This document shows, in pieces, positions 44,871 to 57,215 of a stretch of DNA of 64,000 nt. This DNA comes from Novosphingobium aquimarinum (lineage in GTDB: Bacteria; Pseudomonadota; Alphaproteobacteria; Sphingomonadales; Sphingomonadaceae). The translations under genes were made by a program, and so were the position numbers. Location of the stretch: the NCBI RefSeq assembly GCF_009746585.1, contig NZ_WRPO01000014.1:35558-99557 (forward strand). Direction: 5' to 3'. Below the pieces are notes generated by a model. The model was not told the DNA's origin and ran no database searches. It worked only from the letters and a program-made list of their open reading frames with translations. Numbering within the stretch: position 1 is the stretch's first letter; every line of letters starts with the position of its first letter.

Positions 44871-46484
44871 TCAGGCTGAGTGGGCCAGTCTGCCGCCGCC
44901 GTCTTCGTCGTCGTCATCGGAGGCTTCATCGGTCGCCGCGGCTTCGGGGTAGGGTTTCGCCTTCGCCATGGGTTTGCCGTAGAGGAACCCCTGGCCGATG
45001 TCGCAGCCGTATCCCATCACGCTTAGGGCATTCTCGATCGTTTCGACGCCTTCGACGACCACTTGCAGGCCCAGGTTGTGCGCCATCGAAGTGATCGTCC
45101 GCACGATCGTCTGCGAGGATTCGTTGTGGGCGACGTTGTGAATGAACGAGCGGTCGATCTTCAGCTTGTCGAAGTCCAGTTCGCTCAGATGGCGCAGCGA
45201 GGAATAACCGGTTCCGAAATCGTCCAGCGCGACGCGGATGCCTTGTTTCTTGAATTCTTCGATGAGTGTGCGCGCCATCGCGACGTCGGTGACGAGCGCG
45301 TTTTCGGTGATCTCGATCTCGAGGCGTCCCGGCGCGATTCCGGCCTTGGTGAGGATCTGGAGGATGCGTTCGACCAGCCACTCATCGCTGAACTGCACGG
45401 GCGAGACGTTCATTGCGAACGTCAGTTCGGGCGACCAGTTCCGCACGTCGGCGGCGGCGCGTTCGACCAGACCATAAAACATGTCGCCGATGAGCCCCGT
45501 CTCTTCGGCGATCGCAATGAAATCGTCGGGCATCCGCAGACTGCCGTCTTCCAGGCGCCATCGGGCGAGGACTTCATATCCGATCAGCCGATTGTCCTTG
45601 AGACAGATGAGCGGCTGATAGTGCGGCTCGATCCTTCCCTCGTCGATGGCCTTGCGCAGAGCGCTTTCGATTTCCGCGCGGCGGATCGCCGCCATCTCCA
45701 TGCCCGCCTCGAAGAAGTGGAAGCAGTTGCTGCGCCGCAACTTCGCCTTGTACATGGCGGCGTCGGCCTGCGACAAGACCGTGCCCGCGCTGATGTGCGA
45801 TGTATCGACGGTCGTCGCACCGATACTGGCGCCCATCGACACCGAGCCGCTGTTCAATGTGAACGGCTCGTCGAACGAGGCGGATATTTCTTCGATCCGG
45901 GGCAGAATGGTCTCGCTGTTCGCCACATCCTTGAGCAGAACGACGAATTCGTCGCCGCCCAGCCGACTGACGATCGCATTGCTTCCGACGTGCGCCTGCA
46001 GCCGCTTCGCCGATTCGATCAGCAATTCATCCCCGGCCTGATGGCCATGCAGATCGTTGATCGCCTTGAAGCGATTGAGATCGATCAGCAGCAAGGTGAG
46101 TGGCGACACGTCCGCGCGGGCGATGGCCTTCTCGAGCGCCTGGGTGAGGTTGCGACGGTTCGCCAATCCCGTGAGCGGATCATGCATCGCCATCGCGTGC
46201 GCCCGCTCTTCCGCCGTGATCCGCCAGTCCAGCTCCAGATGCGCTTCGCGCAGGCGGCGGATCGAGAAAATGGCCATGGCGAAAGGGAGGACCATCATCG
46301 CGGTCAGGATTTCGTCCAGTTCCCAGCTTTCGTGACCATCTGAGAACCGAACGACGTATTCGAACGCCTCGATGTTGATGAACAAGATCAAAAGGGCAGT
46401 GAACCCACCGAAGATGACCAGCGCATCGCGACGTGCGCGAACCTCAAGATGCGTTCCGCCGGGTTCAGATCTCGCATTGAACAT
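44871..46484 (-). CDS. Membrane GGDEF-EAL cyclic-di-GMP protein
   Basis: 537 aa. Two membrane helices (21-39 and 58-76) are followed by GGDEF (SRLGGDEFVV, motif at 176-180) and an EAL domain with GYEVLARW, that is EVL in place of EAL, a common active variant. ITENAL and DDFGTGYSSL metal/loop-6 residues are present. No PAS or PilZ, unlike the other c-di-GMP gene at 30.6 kb. The end is acidic (DEASDDDDEDGGG). Confidence 0.92.
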   Translation of the reverse strand: MFNARSEPGGTHLEVRARRDALVIFGGFTALLILFINIEAFEYVVRFSDGHESWELDEILTAMMVLPFAMAIFSIRRLREAHLELDWRITAEERAHAMAMHDPLTGLANRRNLTQALEKAIARADVSPLTLLLIDLNRFKAINDLHGHQAGDELLIESAKRLQAHVGSNAIVSRLGGDEFVVLLKDVANSETILPRIEEISASFDEPFTLNSGSVSMGASIGATTVDTSHISAGTVLSQADAAMYKAKLRRSNCFHFFEAGMEMAAIRRAEIESALRKAIDEGRIEPHYQPLICLKDNRLIGYEVLARWRLEDGSLRMPDDFIAIAEETGLIGDMFYGLVERAAADVRNWSPELTFAMNVSPVQFSDEWLVERILQILTKAGIAPGRLEIEITENALVTDVAMARTLIEEFKKQGIRVALDDFGTGYSSLRHLSELDFDKLKIDRSFIHNVAHNESSQTIVRTITSMAHNLGLQVVVEGVETIENALSVMGYGCDIGQGFLYGKPMAKAKPYPEAAATDEASDDDDEDGGGRLAHSA

Positions 46485-46899
46485 GGCCTAAATATATCGG
46501 GGGCGAACTTAAGGCATTACTAACGCGCCAACAATTCAACATATGTCAATCCAGGTATATTTGCCTGAAGAAATAAAGTAAATTTGGATAGATTACACAT
46601 TGCGTCCAACGCATGGCATGGATCGATTTCTCATTGCGGCTGGCCATCAATGGGCGACCGGCTCCTGCTCGTGTGAGCGCGTCGGTCGGCGGCCCGTCAT
46701 GGTGCTGGGCGCTGGCGCGCTGCAAGTGGCAGCACTTGGCATCGAGCAAGCGACATTTGCCGGTGCCGTTGCGCCGTGGATCGAAGCTGGAGGGCGAGAA
46801 AGCCTTCGGTCGACCACGTTCACCTTCGCTTTCGCGGGCCGGGCATAGCTGGATCAACTTCACTTGGCGTTCAGCCGCGCGCTGTCTATAGGCACCGAC
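46485..46899. other. Intergenic stretch upstream of bamD, no gene seen
   Basis: 415 bases. The first 110 are A+T-rich and probably hold promoters. The rest is G+C-rich and open in some frames on both strands, but without ribosome sites or recognisable protein motifs. Confidence 0.5.
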
Positions 46900-47715
46900 A
46901 TGTTCGACCGTTCGCGCGCGCAGTCCGCCTCCTTCCGTCTTTCCGCCACCCGCGTTGCGACCGCCGCCGCGGCTCTCGCGCTGCTCTCCGCCTGCGCCGG
47001 CGGAGGCAAGGTGAAGGACACCGCCTACGTCGCCCGCGATGTCGATACGCTCTACGCCGCGGCGCAGGCGAAACTGGATCGTGGCCAGAGCAAGCAGGCC
47101 GCGGCGCTGTTCGACGAAGTCGAGCGCCAGCACCCCTATTCGCCTTGGGCCCGCCGCGCGCAGTTGATGAGCGCATTCAGCTATTACGCCGCGGCCGACT
47201 ACAACAAGGCGACTCAGGCGGCCGAGCGCTTCCTCTCGATCCACCCGGGCAACAAGGACGCGCCTTACGCCTATTACCTGATCGCGATGTGCTATTACGA
47301 GCAGATCAGCGACGTCAGCCGCGATCAGAAGATCACGCTGCAGGCCAAGCAGTCGCTGACCGATGTGATCCGCCGCTATCCGGCAACGCCCTATGCGAGC
47401 GACGCCAAGCTCAAGCTCGATCTCGTCAACGATCACCTTGCTGGCAAGGAAATGACGATCGGTCGCTATTACGAGCGCAGCGGCAAGTGGCTGGCGGCCT
47501 CGCTGCGCTTCCGCAATGTCGTGGACAATTACCAGACCACCAGCCACGCGCCCGAAGCGCTGTTCCGGCTGGTCGAGACGTATCTGTCGCTTGGCGTTCC
47601 GGAAGAAGCACAGAAGTCCGCCGCCGTGCTGGAGGCGAACTATCCGGACAGCAAGTGGTACGACATGGCTTACGATCTGATGCGTAAGCACGCGCCGAAT
47701 ACGACTGCGACCTGA
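46900..47715 (+). CDS. bamD: Outer-membrane assembly lipoprotein BamD (ComL)
   Basis: 271 aa. The lipobox LALLSAC gives a lipid-anchored outer-membrane protein. TPR-like repeats follow: DTLYAAAQAKLDRGQSKQAA, ERQHPYSPWARRAQLM and DYNKATQAAERFLSIHPGNK. BamD is the essential partner of BamA in beta-barrel insertion. In many alphaproteobacteria bamD is followed by recN and ligA; here about 3.6 kb separates it from recN. Confidence 0.94.
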   Translation: MFDRSRAQSASFRLSATRVATAAAALALLSACAGGGKVKDTAYVARDVDTLYAAAQAKLDRGQSKQAAALFDEVERQHPYSPWARRAQLMSAFSYYAAADYNKATQAAERFLSIHPGNKDAPYAYYLIAMCYYEQISDVSRDQKITLQAKQSLTDVIRRYPATPYASDAKLKLDLVNDHLAGKEMTIGRYYERSGKWLAASLRFRNVVDNYQTTSHAPEALFRLVETYLSLGVPEEAQKSAAVLEANYPDSKWYDMAYDLMRKHAPNTTAT

Positions 47716-47795
47716 TCACCGGCGTTGGAGCTTGTCGGCCTGAGTCTATCGGCTAGGTTGACAATGCTGCCCGTGACGGGCTGTGTGGCGAGGTC

Positions 47796-48233
47796 ATGCT
47801 GTCGCAGAAGACTCGCTATACGATCCGCGCCTTGCAGGAACTCGCGCTCCATCACGGCGAAGCACCGGTACGCTTGGATGCCATCGCCGAAGCACAGAAT
47901 ATCCCGCGCAAGTTCCTGACCGTCATCCTTTCGGAGCTGGCGCGCGAAGGCATCGTGTTGTCGACGCGCGGGCGCAGCGGCGGCTATCAACTCGCGCTGC
48001 CGCCGGTCGACATCCGCTATGGCGACATCATCCGCATCACGCGCGGCAGTCTGGCCTTGGTGCCTTGCGCCAGCCGCAACGCGCACGAGACTTGCGATCA
48101 TTGCCTGCCCGAATCGGAATGCCGGCTGCGCGGTCTGATGCTGATGCTGCGCGACGAGATGGCGGCGATGCTGGACCGGATGTCCCTGGCCGATCCGGTC
48201 GATCCGGTTCCGGCCTGGGACGAGGAAGAGTAA
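47796..48233 (+). CDS. Rrf2-family transcriptional regulator
   Basis: 145 aa. MLSQKTRYTIRALQELALHH, the winged helix IPRKFLTVILSELAREGIVL and the wing TRGRSGGYQLA are Rrf2 features. Four cysteines follow: PCASRNAHETC, DHCLPESEC. Rrf2 members include IscR, NsrR and CymR; the Cys pattern permits an Fe-S cluster but is not proof. TTGACA at 47758-47763 could be its -35 element. It lies beside a YezD-like gene and a TonB receptor, which points to control of a nutrient-uptake module. Confidence 0.88.
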   Translation: MLSQKTRYTIRALQELALHHGEAPVRLDAIAEAQNIPRKFLTVILSELAREGIVLSTRGRSGGYQLALPPVDIRYGDIIRITRGSLALVPCASRNAHETCDHCLPESECRLRGLMLMLRDEMAAMLDRMSLADPVDPVPAWDEEE

Positions 48234-48291
48234 GCGATCATATCGGCGCGCGAAACTTTCGCTTTAGCGCGGGCAAGGCAAATTTCGATTG

Positions 48292-48308
48292 TCTATCTCT
48301 TGGGTAGA
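48292..48308 (+). promoter_or_regulatory. Imperfect dyad upstream of the YezD-like gene
   Basis: TCTATC (48292-48297) faces GGTAGA (48303-48308) over five bases, five of six pairs matching. It lies 30 bases before the YezD-like start. GTCTATC recurs at 47744-47750 upstream of the Rrf2 gene. It could be an Rrf2 operator; this is a guess from position. Confidence 0.3.
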
Positions 48309-48337
48309 GTTAAAGAGGGGGCAGAAGGAGCGTCCTC

Positions 48338-48541
48338 ATGGCCTCGATACGAACATCGCCAGTATCTCATGCCGACCGTCATCCTCTCACACACCCGGCA
48401 CCCGCGCTCGATCGCGCCAGCGTAGCCTTGGCCGCCGTCGCTGATGCGATCGGCCGGATGCGTTACGGCGCGGTGCAACTGACTATCCACGACGGGCAGG
48501 TCGTGCAGCTCGAAGTGACCGAGCGCCAGCGCTTTACCTGA
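48338..48541 (+). CDS. YezD-like small protein (DUF2292)
   Basis: 67 aa. The C-terminal 35 residues (GRMRYGAVQLTIHDGQVVQL EVTERQR) match YezD/DUF2292 (I.YG.V.ltihdg.vvqie.teK.R). In Bacillus and others this small protein is tied to the sulfur-limitation (CymR) regulon. AGGAG lies eight bases before the ATG. It is followed within 103 bases by a TonB-dependent receptor. A sulfur link is inferred from the family. Confidence 0.8.
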   Translation: MASIRTSPVSHADRHPLTHPAPALDRASVALAAVADAIGRMRYGAVQLTIHDGQVVQLEVTERQRFT

Positions 48542-48643
48542 CCTTGACGCGGTCGCGCGCGCGACCGCCCACTTTTCCAACCTATATAGGTGCAGACCGG
48601 ACCGCCGGATGCATCCAATTCCCTTTCACCCAAGGATTTGGAT

Positions 48644-51103
48644 ATGCATTCGTTCGTCCGTATTTCTCTGCTTACCGGTTGCGCGCTGATCTTGCCGACC
48701 GCGCTATCTGCGCAGGAGGCGCCGCCAGAAGGCGCTCCGAACCCCGACCGCAATACGTCGCGCACATCCGTCGGCACCGGCGATGACGATACCAGCGACG
48801 CCATCGTCGTCACCGCGCGTCGCCGTGCCGAATCGAGCCAGGACGTGCCGATCGCGGTATCGGTGGTAGGCGGCGATCACATCGACGCGACCGGCGCGTT
48901 CAACGTGGGGCGGTTGCAACAGCTCACGCCGACGTTGCAGTTCTATTCCTCCAACCCGCGCAACACCGCCGTCAACATTCGCGGTATCGGCTCGCCGTTC
49001 GGCCTGACCAACGACGGGATCGAGCAGGGTGTCGGCATCTACGTCGACGACGTCTATTATTCGCGTGTCGCCTCTTCCACGTTCGATTTCCTCGATGTCG
49101 CCCAGATCGAAGTGCTGCGCGGGCCGCAGGGCACGCTTTACGGCAAGAACACCACCGCCGGCGCGATCAATATCACCACGCGCGCGCCAACGGACAGCTT
49201 CGAGGGGCGGGCGGAGATTTCGATCGGCAACCTCGATTTCAAGCAGGCCAAGGCGTCGATCTCGGGGCCCTTGTCGGATCAGCTGGCGGCGCGTCTTGCG
49301 ATCTCGGCGACCAGCCGTCGCGGCACGATCTTTAACGTCGCGACCGGCAACTACGTCAACGAGCAGGACAATATCGGCCTTCGCGGGCAGCTTCGCTGGC
49401 AGCCAAGCGACACCTTCGAGGCCACCTTGGCGGGCGACTACGCCCGGCAGAACCCCGAATGCTGCGCGCAGATCTTCGTGAAGACCGGGCTGACTCAGCG
49501 CAGCCTCAATCGTCAGTACGAGGCGCTGGCCGCCGCGCAGAACTACGCGGTGCCGAGCACCGATCCCTTCGATCGGCTGACCGATCTCGATGCCGATCTC
49601 AACGCGCGCAACGCGATGGGTGGTCTCGCGCTCAAGGCCAGGCTGGAAACGGGTCTCGGTACGCTGAGTTCAGTCACCGCCTGGCGTTTTTGGGACTGGC
49701 TGCCCGCGAACGACCGCGATTACCTGGGCCTGCCGATCACGACCTTGTCACAGAACCCTTCGAAGCAGAACCAGTATACGCAGGAGTTCCGCCTCAACCA
49801 CGAAGGCGAGGCGATCGACTTCGTGCTCGGCGCATTCGCGTTCCATCAGGCCGTGCGCACCACCGGCACCCAGCAGCAGGGCCCGGCGGCGAGCGCCTGG
49901 CTGATCAATCCGACCAACCCGCTGTCGCAGGACCCCAGCGTGCTCGACGGACTGACCGCCTCGAACGACATCCGCCTCACCAACACCAGCGCCGCGCTGT
50001 TCGGCCAAGTCAGCTGGAAAGTGACCGACGCGCTGACGCTGCAGCCGGGCGTGCGGCTGAACTACGACAAGAAGCGGGGCTCCTACGATTCGGTGGTGGT
50101 GAACGGCGATGGTCAGCTGGTCACCTTCGCGAGCACCGATCCGCGCATCGTCGCCCAGCGCGCGGTGCTGGCCCCGCAGCAGTTCGCGACGAGGTTTTCG
50201 GACTGGAACTTCAGCTACGACTTTACCGTCAGCTACCGCGCCGCGCCGGGCCTGCTCGCCTATGCGACGTATGCCAAGAGCTTCAAGTCCGGCGGCGTCA
50301 ATCTCAACGGTCTGCCCGCGGATGCCAACGGCGCGCCGCTGCTCGCCGCCGCGACAGTGAAGCCCGAAAAAGTCGATCACTTCGAGATCGGGCTGAAGGC
50401 GCAGTTCCTCGACGGCAAGGCCATTGCCAACTTCGCCGCCTTCCGCACCGAGATCGCGGATTATCAGGCGCTGGTGAACAACGGGCAACTCGGCGTGCTG
50501 CGCGGCTATCTCGCCAATGCCGACAAGGTGCGCACGCAAGGCATCGAGGCCGACTTCTCGATTCGCCCGAGCCGCCGGTTCAACGCCTACGTCAACGGCG
50601 CCTACACCGATGCGACCTATCGCCGCTTCACCGACGCTCCGTGCCCGCCCGAGCTTTCCGGCGGTACCACCGTCGCTCCGGGACAAGCGCCGAGCGCGCC
50701 CGGCACCCCGGGTGGCCTCAGCCCCGCGTCATGCGATATTTCCGGCCAGCGCCTGCCCGGTGTGTCGAAATGGGCCTTCTCCTACGGCGCGGAGGGCAAT
50801 GTGCCGGCCTCATTCTTCGGACTGGATGGCGAGGCGTATCTGGGCGTCGACGGCAATTACCGCTCGGCATTCTCGTCCAACCCTTCGCCTTCGGCCTATA
50901 CGACGGTGAAGGGCTACGCGCTCACCAACCTGCGCGCGGGCTTCCGCGTTTCGGGCGGGCTCGATGTCTACGGCTGGGTCCGCAACGCCTTCGACGTGAA
51001 ATATTTCGAGCAGCTCGCGGTGCCGAGCGGCAACACCGGCCTGATCGTCGGCCAGCCGGGCGATCCACGCACCTGGGGCGCCACCATCAAGACGGAGTTC
51101 TGA
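48644..51103 (+). CDS. TonB-dependent outer-membrane receptor
   Basis: 819 aa. Signal peptide (ISLLTGCALILPTALSAQE), TonB box DAIVVTARRR, plug domain (DVPIAVSVVGGDHIDATGAF, VEVLRGPQGTLYGKNTTAGA) and a 22-strand barrel ending in Phe (IKTEF). It takes up a specific substrate through the outer membrane with TonB energy. The substrate is unknown; YezD and an Rrf2 regulator upstream suggest an organosulfur compound. ATG 48644 follows CAAGGATTTGGAT. Confidence 0.94.
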   Translation: MHSFVRISLLTGCALILPTALSAQEAPPEGAPNPDRNTSRTSVGTGDDDTSDAIVVTARRRAESSQDVPIAVSVVGGDHIDATGAFNVGRLQQLTPTLQFYSSNPRNTAVNIRGIGSPFGLTNDGIEQGVGIYVDDVYYSRVASSTFDFLDVAQIEVLRGPQGTLYGKNTTAGAINITTRAPTDSFEGRAEISIGNLDFKQAKASISGPLSDQLAARLAISATSRRGTIFNVATGNYVNEQDNIGLRGQLRWQPSDTFEATLAGDYARQNPECCAQIFVKTGLTQRSLNRQYEALAAAQNYAVPSTDPFDRLTDLDADLNARNAMGGLALKARLETGLGTLSSVTAWRFWDWLPANDRDYLGLPITTLSQNPSKQNQYTQEFRLNHEGEAIDFVLGAFAFHQAVRTTGTQQQGPAASAWLINPTNPLSQDPSVLDGLTASNDIRLTNTSAALFGQVSWKVTDALTLQPGVRLNYDKKRGSYDSVVVNGDGQLVTFASTDPRIVAQRAVLAPQQFATRFSDWNFSYDFTVSYRAAPGLLAYATYAKSFKSGGVNLNGLPADANGAPLLAAATVKPEKVDHFEIGLKAQFLDGKAIANFAAFRTEIADYQALVNNGQLGVLRGYLANADKVRTQGIEADFSIRPSRRFNAYVNGAYTDATYRRFTDAPCPPELSGGTTVAPGQAPSAPGTPGGLSPASCDISGQRLPGVSKWAFSYGAEGNVPASFFGLDGEAYLGVDGNYRSAFSSNPSPSAYTTVKGYALTNLRAGFRVSGGLDVYGWVRNAFDVKYFEQLAVPSGNTGLIVGQPGDPRTWGATIKTEF

Positions 51104-51107
51104 TCCG

Positions 51108-51248
51108 ATGAAACGCACGTTCAAGCGCCGATTGCCCCCGCAGATCCGCACGACCGGCTCGCGCGAGTGGCCTTCCGAGATCGACTGGATCGCCGCATTG
51201 GTCGTCGCTTTGTGGATCAACGGCCTCGGGCACCTTTTGCTCGGTTGA
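51108..51248 (+). CDS. 46-aa single-pass membrane peptide downstream of the receptor
   Basis: 46 codons, starting four bases after the receptor stop: MKRTFKRRLPPQIRTTGSRE then WPSEIDWIAALVVALWINGL, GHLLLG. A strongly basic N-terminus and one hydrophobic helix near residues 25-45 predict an N-in inner-membrane peptide. It is too short to be found by usual cut-offs. The tight spacing says it is co-translated with the receptor. No family recognised. It could anchor or assist uptake, but nothing shows this. Confidence 0.6.
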   Translation: MKRTFKRRLPPQIRTTGSREWPSEIDWIAALVVALWINGLGHLLLG

Positions 51249-51349
51249 AGCGTTCTACAGGCAGCTCCGTCCGCACGTCCCCCTTGCCGTTGCGGCGGAG
51301 CAAAGCCGGGTGACGCATGTCGCGACTTTCGCTAGAACGCGACGCGAAC

Positions 51350-53014
51350 ATGCTCACTCGGCTTTCCATCCGCAATATCGTCCTGATCGACGCGCTCGAC
51401 CTCGATTTCGTCGGCGGGCTCGGCGTGCTCACTGGTGAGACCGGCGCGGGCAAGTCGATCCTGCTCGATGCGCTCGGCCTCGTGCTCGGCAATCGCGCCG
51501 ACAGCGGCCTCGTCCGCGCGGGCGAGGACCAGGCGAGCGTTACGGCCGTGTTCGATTTCGGGCGGTTGCCCGCGCCGATCGCCGACGCCCTGGCCGAGGC
51601 CGAGATCGACGTGGAGCCGGGCGAATCGCTGATCCTGAAGCGGCGCCTCAAGGCCGACGGCGGCAGCAAGGCTTTCGTCAACGACCAGCCGGTCGGCGTC
51701 GCGCTGCTGCGCGAGATCGGGCCGGCGCTCGTCGAGATCCACGGCCAGCACGACGATCGCGGGCTGATCAATCCGCGCGGCCACCGCATGCTGCTCGACC
51801 GCTTCGCGAGTGCCGATGTCGCCGGGCTCGAAGCCGCGTGGCGCGACTGGAGCGCGAAGCGCGAGGCGCTCGACGCGGCGCGGGCCCGCGTGGCGAAAGC
51901 GGCGGAGGATCAGGACCTGCTCGTCGCCTATCTGGAGGAACTGACCGCGCTGGCGCCCGAGGCCGATGAGGAGGAGTCGCTGGCCGAAGCGCGCGCGCGG
52001 ATGCAGCAGGGTGAGCGGATCTCCGAGGATCTCGCCGAACTCGCGCACTTGTTCCAGGGCTCCGATTCGGCGCTGGCGAACTTGCGCACGGCGGCGCGGC
52101 GGCTCGAGCGAGTCGCGGGCGAGCATCCGCTGCTCGCAGACGCGCTCGGCGCGCTCGATCGCGCGGTGATCGAGGCGAGCGATGCCGAAGAGCATATCGA
52201 ACGTGCCGCCGAAGCGCTTTCGTTCGAACCGGCCGAACTCGACCGGATCGAGACGCGGCTGTTCGATCTGCGCGCGCTGGCCCGCAAGCACCGCTGCGAT
52301 GTCGCCGATTTGCCCGAAGTGGCGCGCGGCTATCGCGAACAGCTCGATTCGATCGAGGCCGGGAGCGAACAGATCGCCGCGCTGGAAGTCGCCGCCAGCC
52401 TTGCCGGCGAGCGCTATCGCGAGCTGGCGCAAGCGCTGCACGCGGCGCGGGTGGCTGGCGCGGAAAAGCTCGATGCCGCCGTGGCGGGCGAGCTGGCTCC
52501 GCTCAAGCTCGATGCCGCCAAGTTCCGCACCGCCGTCACGCCGCTGGCCGAAGAGCGCTGGGGGCCCCATGGCATGGACGCCGTAGAGTTCCTGATCTCG
52601 ACCAACCCCGGCGCAGATTTCGCGCCGCTCGCCAAGATCGCCAGCGGCGGCGAGCTGTCGCGCTTCATTCTCGCGCTCAAGGTCGCGCTGGCTGAAGAGG
52701 GCGGGGCGGCGACCGTGATCTTCGACGAGATCGATCGCGGCGTCGGCGGCGCAGTGGCCTCGGCGATCGGCGATCGGTTGTCGCGCCTTGCCTCGAACGG
52801 CCAGCTTCTGGCGGTGACGCACAGCCCGCAAGTCGCCGCGCGGGGGCAGCAGCACTACATGATCGCCAAGTCCTCCGAAGGAACGGTGACGCGCACGTCC
52901 GTGGCGCTGCTCGACGAAGCCGCGCGCAAGGAAGAGATCGCGCGCATGCTCTCGGGCGCCGAAGTCACCGACGAAGCGCGCGCGCAAGCGGACCGCTTGC
53001 TGGAAGGCGTGTGA
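51350..53014 (+). CDS. recN: DNA repair protein RecN
   Basis: 554 aa from ATG 51350 (MLTRLSIRNIVLIDALDLDF), the canonical RecN start and length. SMC-like ATPase: Walker A GETGAGKS, coiled-coil arms with QHDDRGLINPRGHRMLLD, signature SGGELSRFILALKVAL and Walker B VIFDEIDRGVGG. It acts in double-strand-break repair. An ATG at 51317 would add 11 residues. Confidence 0.95.
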   Translation: MLTRLSIRNIVLIDALDLDFVGGLGVLTGETGAGKSILLDALGLVLGNRADSGLVRAGEDQASVTAVFDFGRLPAPIADALAEAEIDVEPGESLILKRRLKADGGSKAFVNDQPVGVALLREIGPALVEIHGQHDDRGLINPRGHRMLLDRFASADVAGLEAAWRDWSAKREALDAARARVAKAAEDQDLLVAYLEELTALAPEADEEESLAEARARMQQGERISEDLAELAHLFQGSDSALANLRTAARRLERVAGEHPLLADALGALDRAVIEASDAEEHIERAAEALSFEPAELDRIETRLFDLRALARKHRCDVADLPEVARGYREQLDSIEAGSEQIAALEVAASLAGERYRELAQALHAARVAGAEKLDAAVAGELAPLKLDAAKFRTAVTPLAEERWGPHGMDAVEFLISTNPGADFAPLAKIASGGELSRFILALKVALAEEGGAATVIFDEIDRGVGGAVASAIGDRLSRLASNGQLLAVTHSPQVAARGQQHYMIAKSSEGTVTRTSVALLDEAARKEEIARMLSGAEVTDEARAQADRLLEGV

Positions 53015-53032
53015 GGCCCTGAGGCCTTACGC

Positions 53033-56254
<3,222 letters not shown>

Positions 56255-56300
56255 AGTCTATCTGCGTGTAGCGGCACCGGCCCGCTCCCCCAAAACCCCT

Positions 56301-56846
56301 CTAACCGAGGCGCTTCGCCAGTTCCACGAAGGCAAGGTCGTCGCGGCGGGGCATGCCGAAGCGCGCATCGCCGTACGGGAAGGGCGCGGAGGTGCCGGTT
56401 CGCGCGAAACCGCGGCGCTCGTACCAGGCGATCAGGGTGTCGCGAACGTCGATTACTTGCATGCGGATGCGGGTGCCGCCGTGGCCGCGAACATAGGCCT
56501 CGGCAGCGTCGAGGACTTGTCCGCCGACACCGCCCGATTGCGCCGCAGTATCGACCGCGAGCGAGCCCAGATACCAGGTACCGCGGCCTTCGTCGGCCAG
56601 CCAGACGCAGGCCATGGGCGGCGCGGTCGGATCGGGTTGCCAGATGAGGAGATGGCCGAGGGGCGTGTTGGCGAGGTCGTCGCGCAGCATCGCCTCGTCG
56701 GCGCGCTGCCCGCCCAGCAGTTCCGCTTCGCTGTTCCAGCCGGGTTGCCGATATGCGCGGTTGAGCAAGTCGGCGACGTCCCGCAGTTGGTCACCAGTGG
56801 CGGGGTGTAAGGTGACGAGCGGGGGGCTTGCGACAGGGTCGGTCAT
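56301..56846 (-). CDS. GNAT-family N-acetyltransferase
   Basis: 181 aa. WYLGSLAVDTAAQSGGVGGQ is beta4 with a Q/R-xxGxG-type loop (QSGGVGGQ), then VLDAAEAYVRGHGGTRIRMQ and LIAWYERRGFARTG. The substrate is unknown. Convergent with ligA. Confidence 0.87.
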   Translation of the reverse strand: MTDPVASPPLVTLHPATGDQLRDVADLLNRAYRQPGWNSEAELLGGQRADEAMLRDDLANTPLGHLLIWQPDPTAPPMACVWLADEGRGTWYLGSLAVDTAAQSGGVGGQVLDAAEAYVRGHGGTRIRMQVIDVRDTLIAWYERRGFARTGTSAPFPYGDARFGMPRRDDLAFVELAKRLG

Positions 56847-56897
56847 GCCTCGGCATGAACCGTCCCTGCGGCTATCGCAAGCGAGGCGCGGCGGCGT

Positions 56898-57215
56898 TCA
56901 GCCGCGGCGGCCTTGTTCTTCGTGAGCCTGACGATAGTGCTGCACGCGGGTGGCTCGCAGGCCGGACATACCCTCGCGCTCGACCGAACGCTGCCAGCTC
57001 GCCAGTTCCTCGAGCGTGAGATCGTAGCGCTCGCACGCCTCGCGGATCGTGAGCAAGCCACCATTGACCGCGGCGACGACCTGAGCCTTGCGCCGGATGA
57101 CCCAGCGCGAAGTCTTGGGCGAAGGCAGATCCTCTGTTGTGAGCGCCTCCCCCAAGGGTCCGATCACTTCGGTCGGACGCGCTGCATCCCGACGAAGTCC
57201 TTCCTTCTGAAGCAT
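56898..57215 (-). CDS. sciP: CtrA inhibitor SciP (DUF1153)
   Basis: 105 aa. LPSPKTSRWVIRRKAQVVAA, VNGGLLTIREACERYDLTLE and ELASWQRSVEREGMSGLRAT match SciP, a helix-turn-helix protein that in Caulobacter blocks CtrA-dependent transcription. The N-terminal 30 residues are variable. GAGAGGAACGACA precedes the ATG. Divergent from a PilZ gene over an A+T-rich gap with several TTAA words. Confidence 0.9.
   Translation of the reverse strand: MLQKEGLRRDAARPTEVIGPLGEALTTEDLPSPKTSRWVIRRKAQVVAAVNGGLLTIREACERYDLTLEELASWQRSVEREGMSGLRATRVQHYRQAHEEQGRRG

Noticed and set aside
46600..46891. Plus-strand frames before bamD as a gene
   Set aside because: No ribosome site, no similarity, and several frames are equally open.
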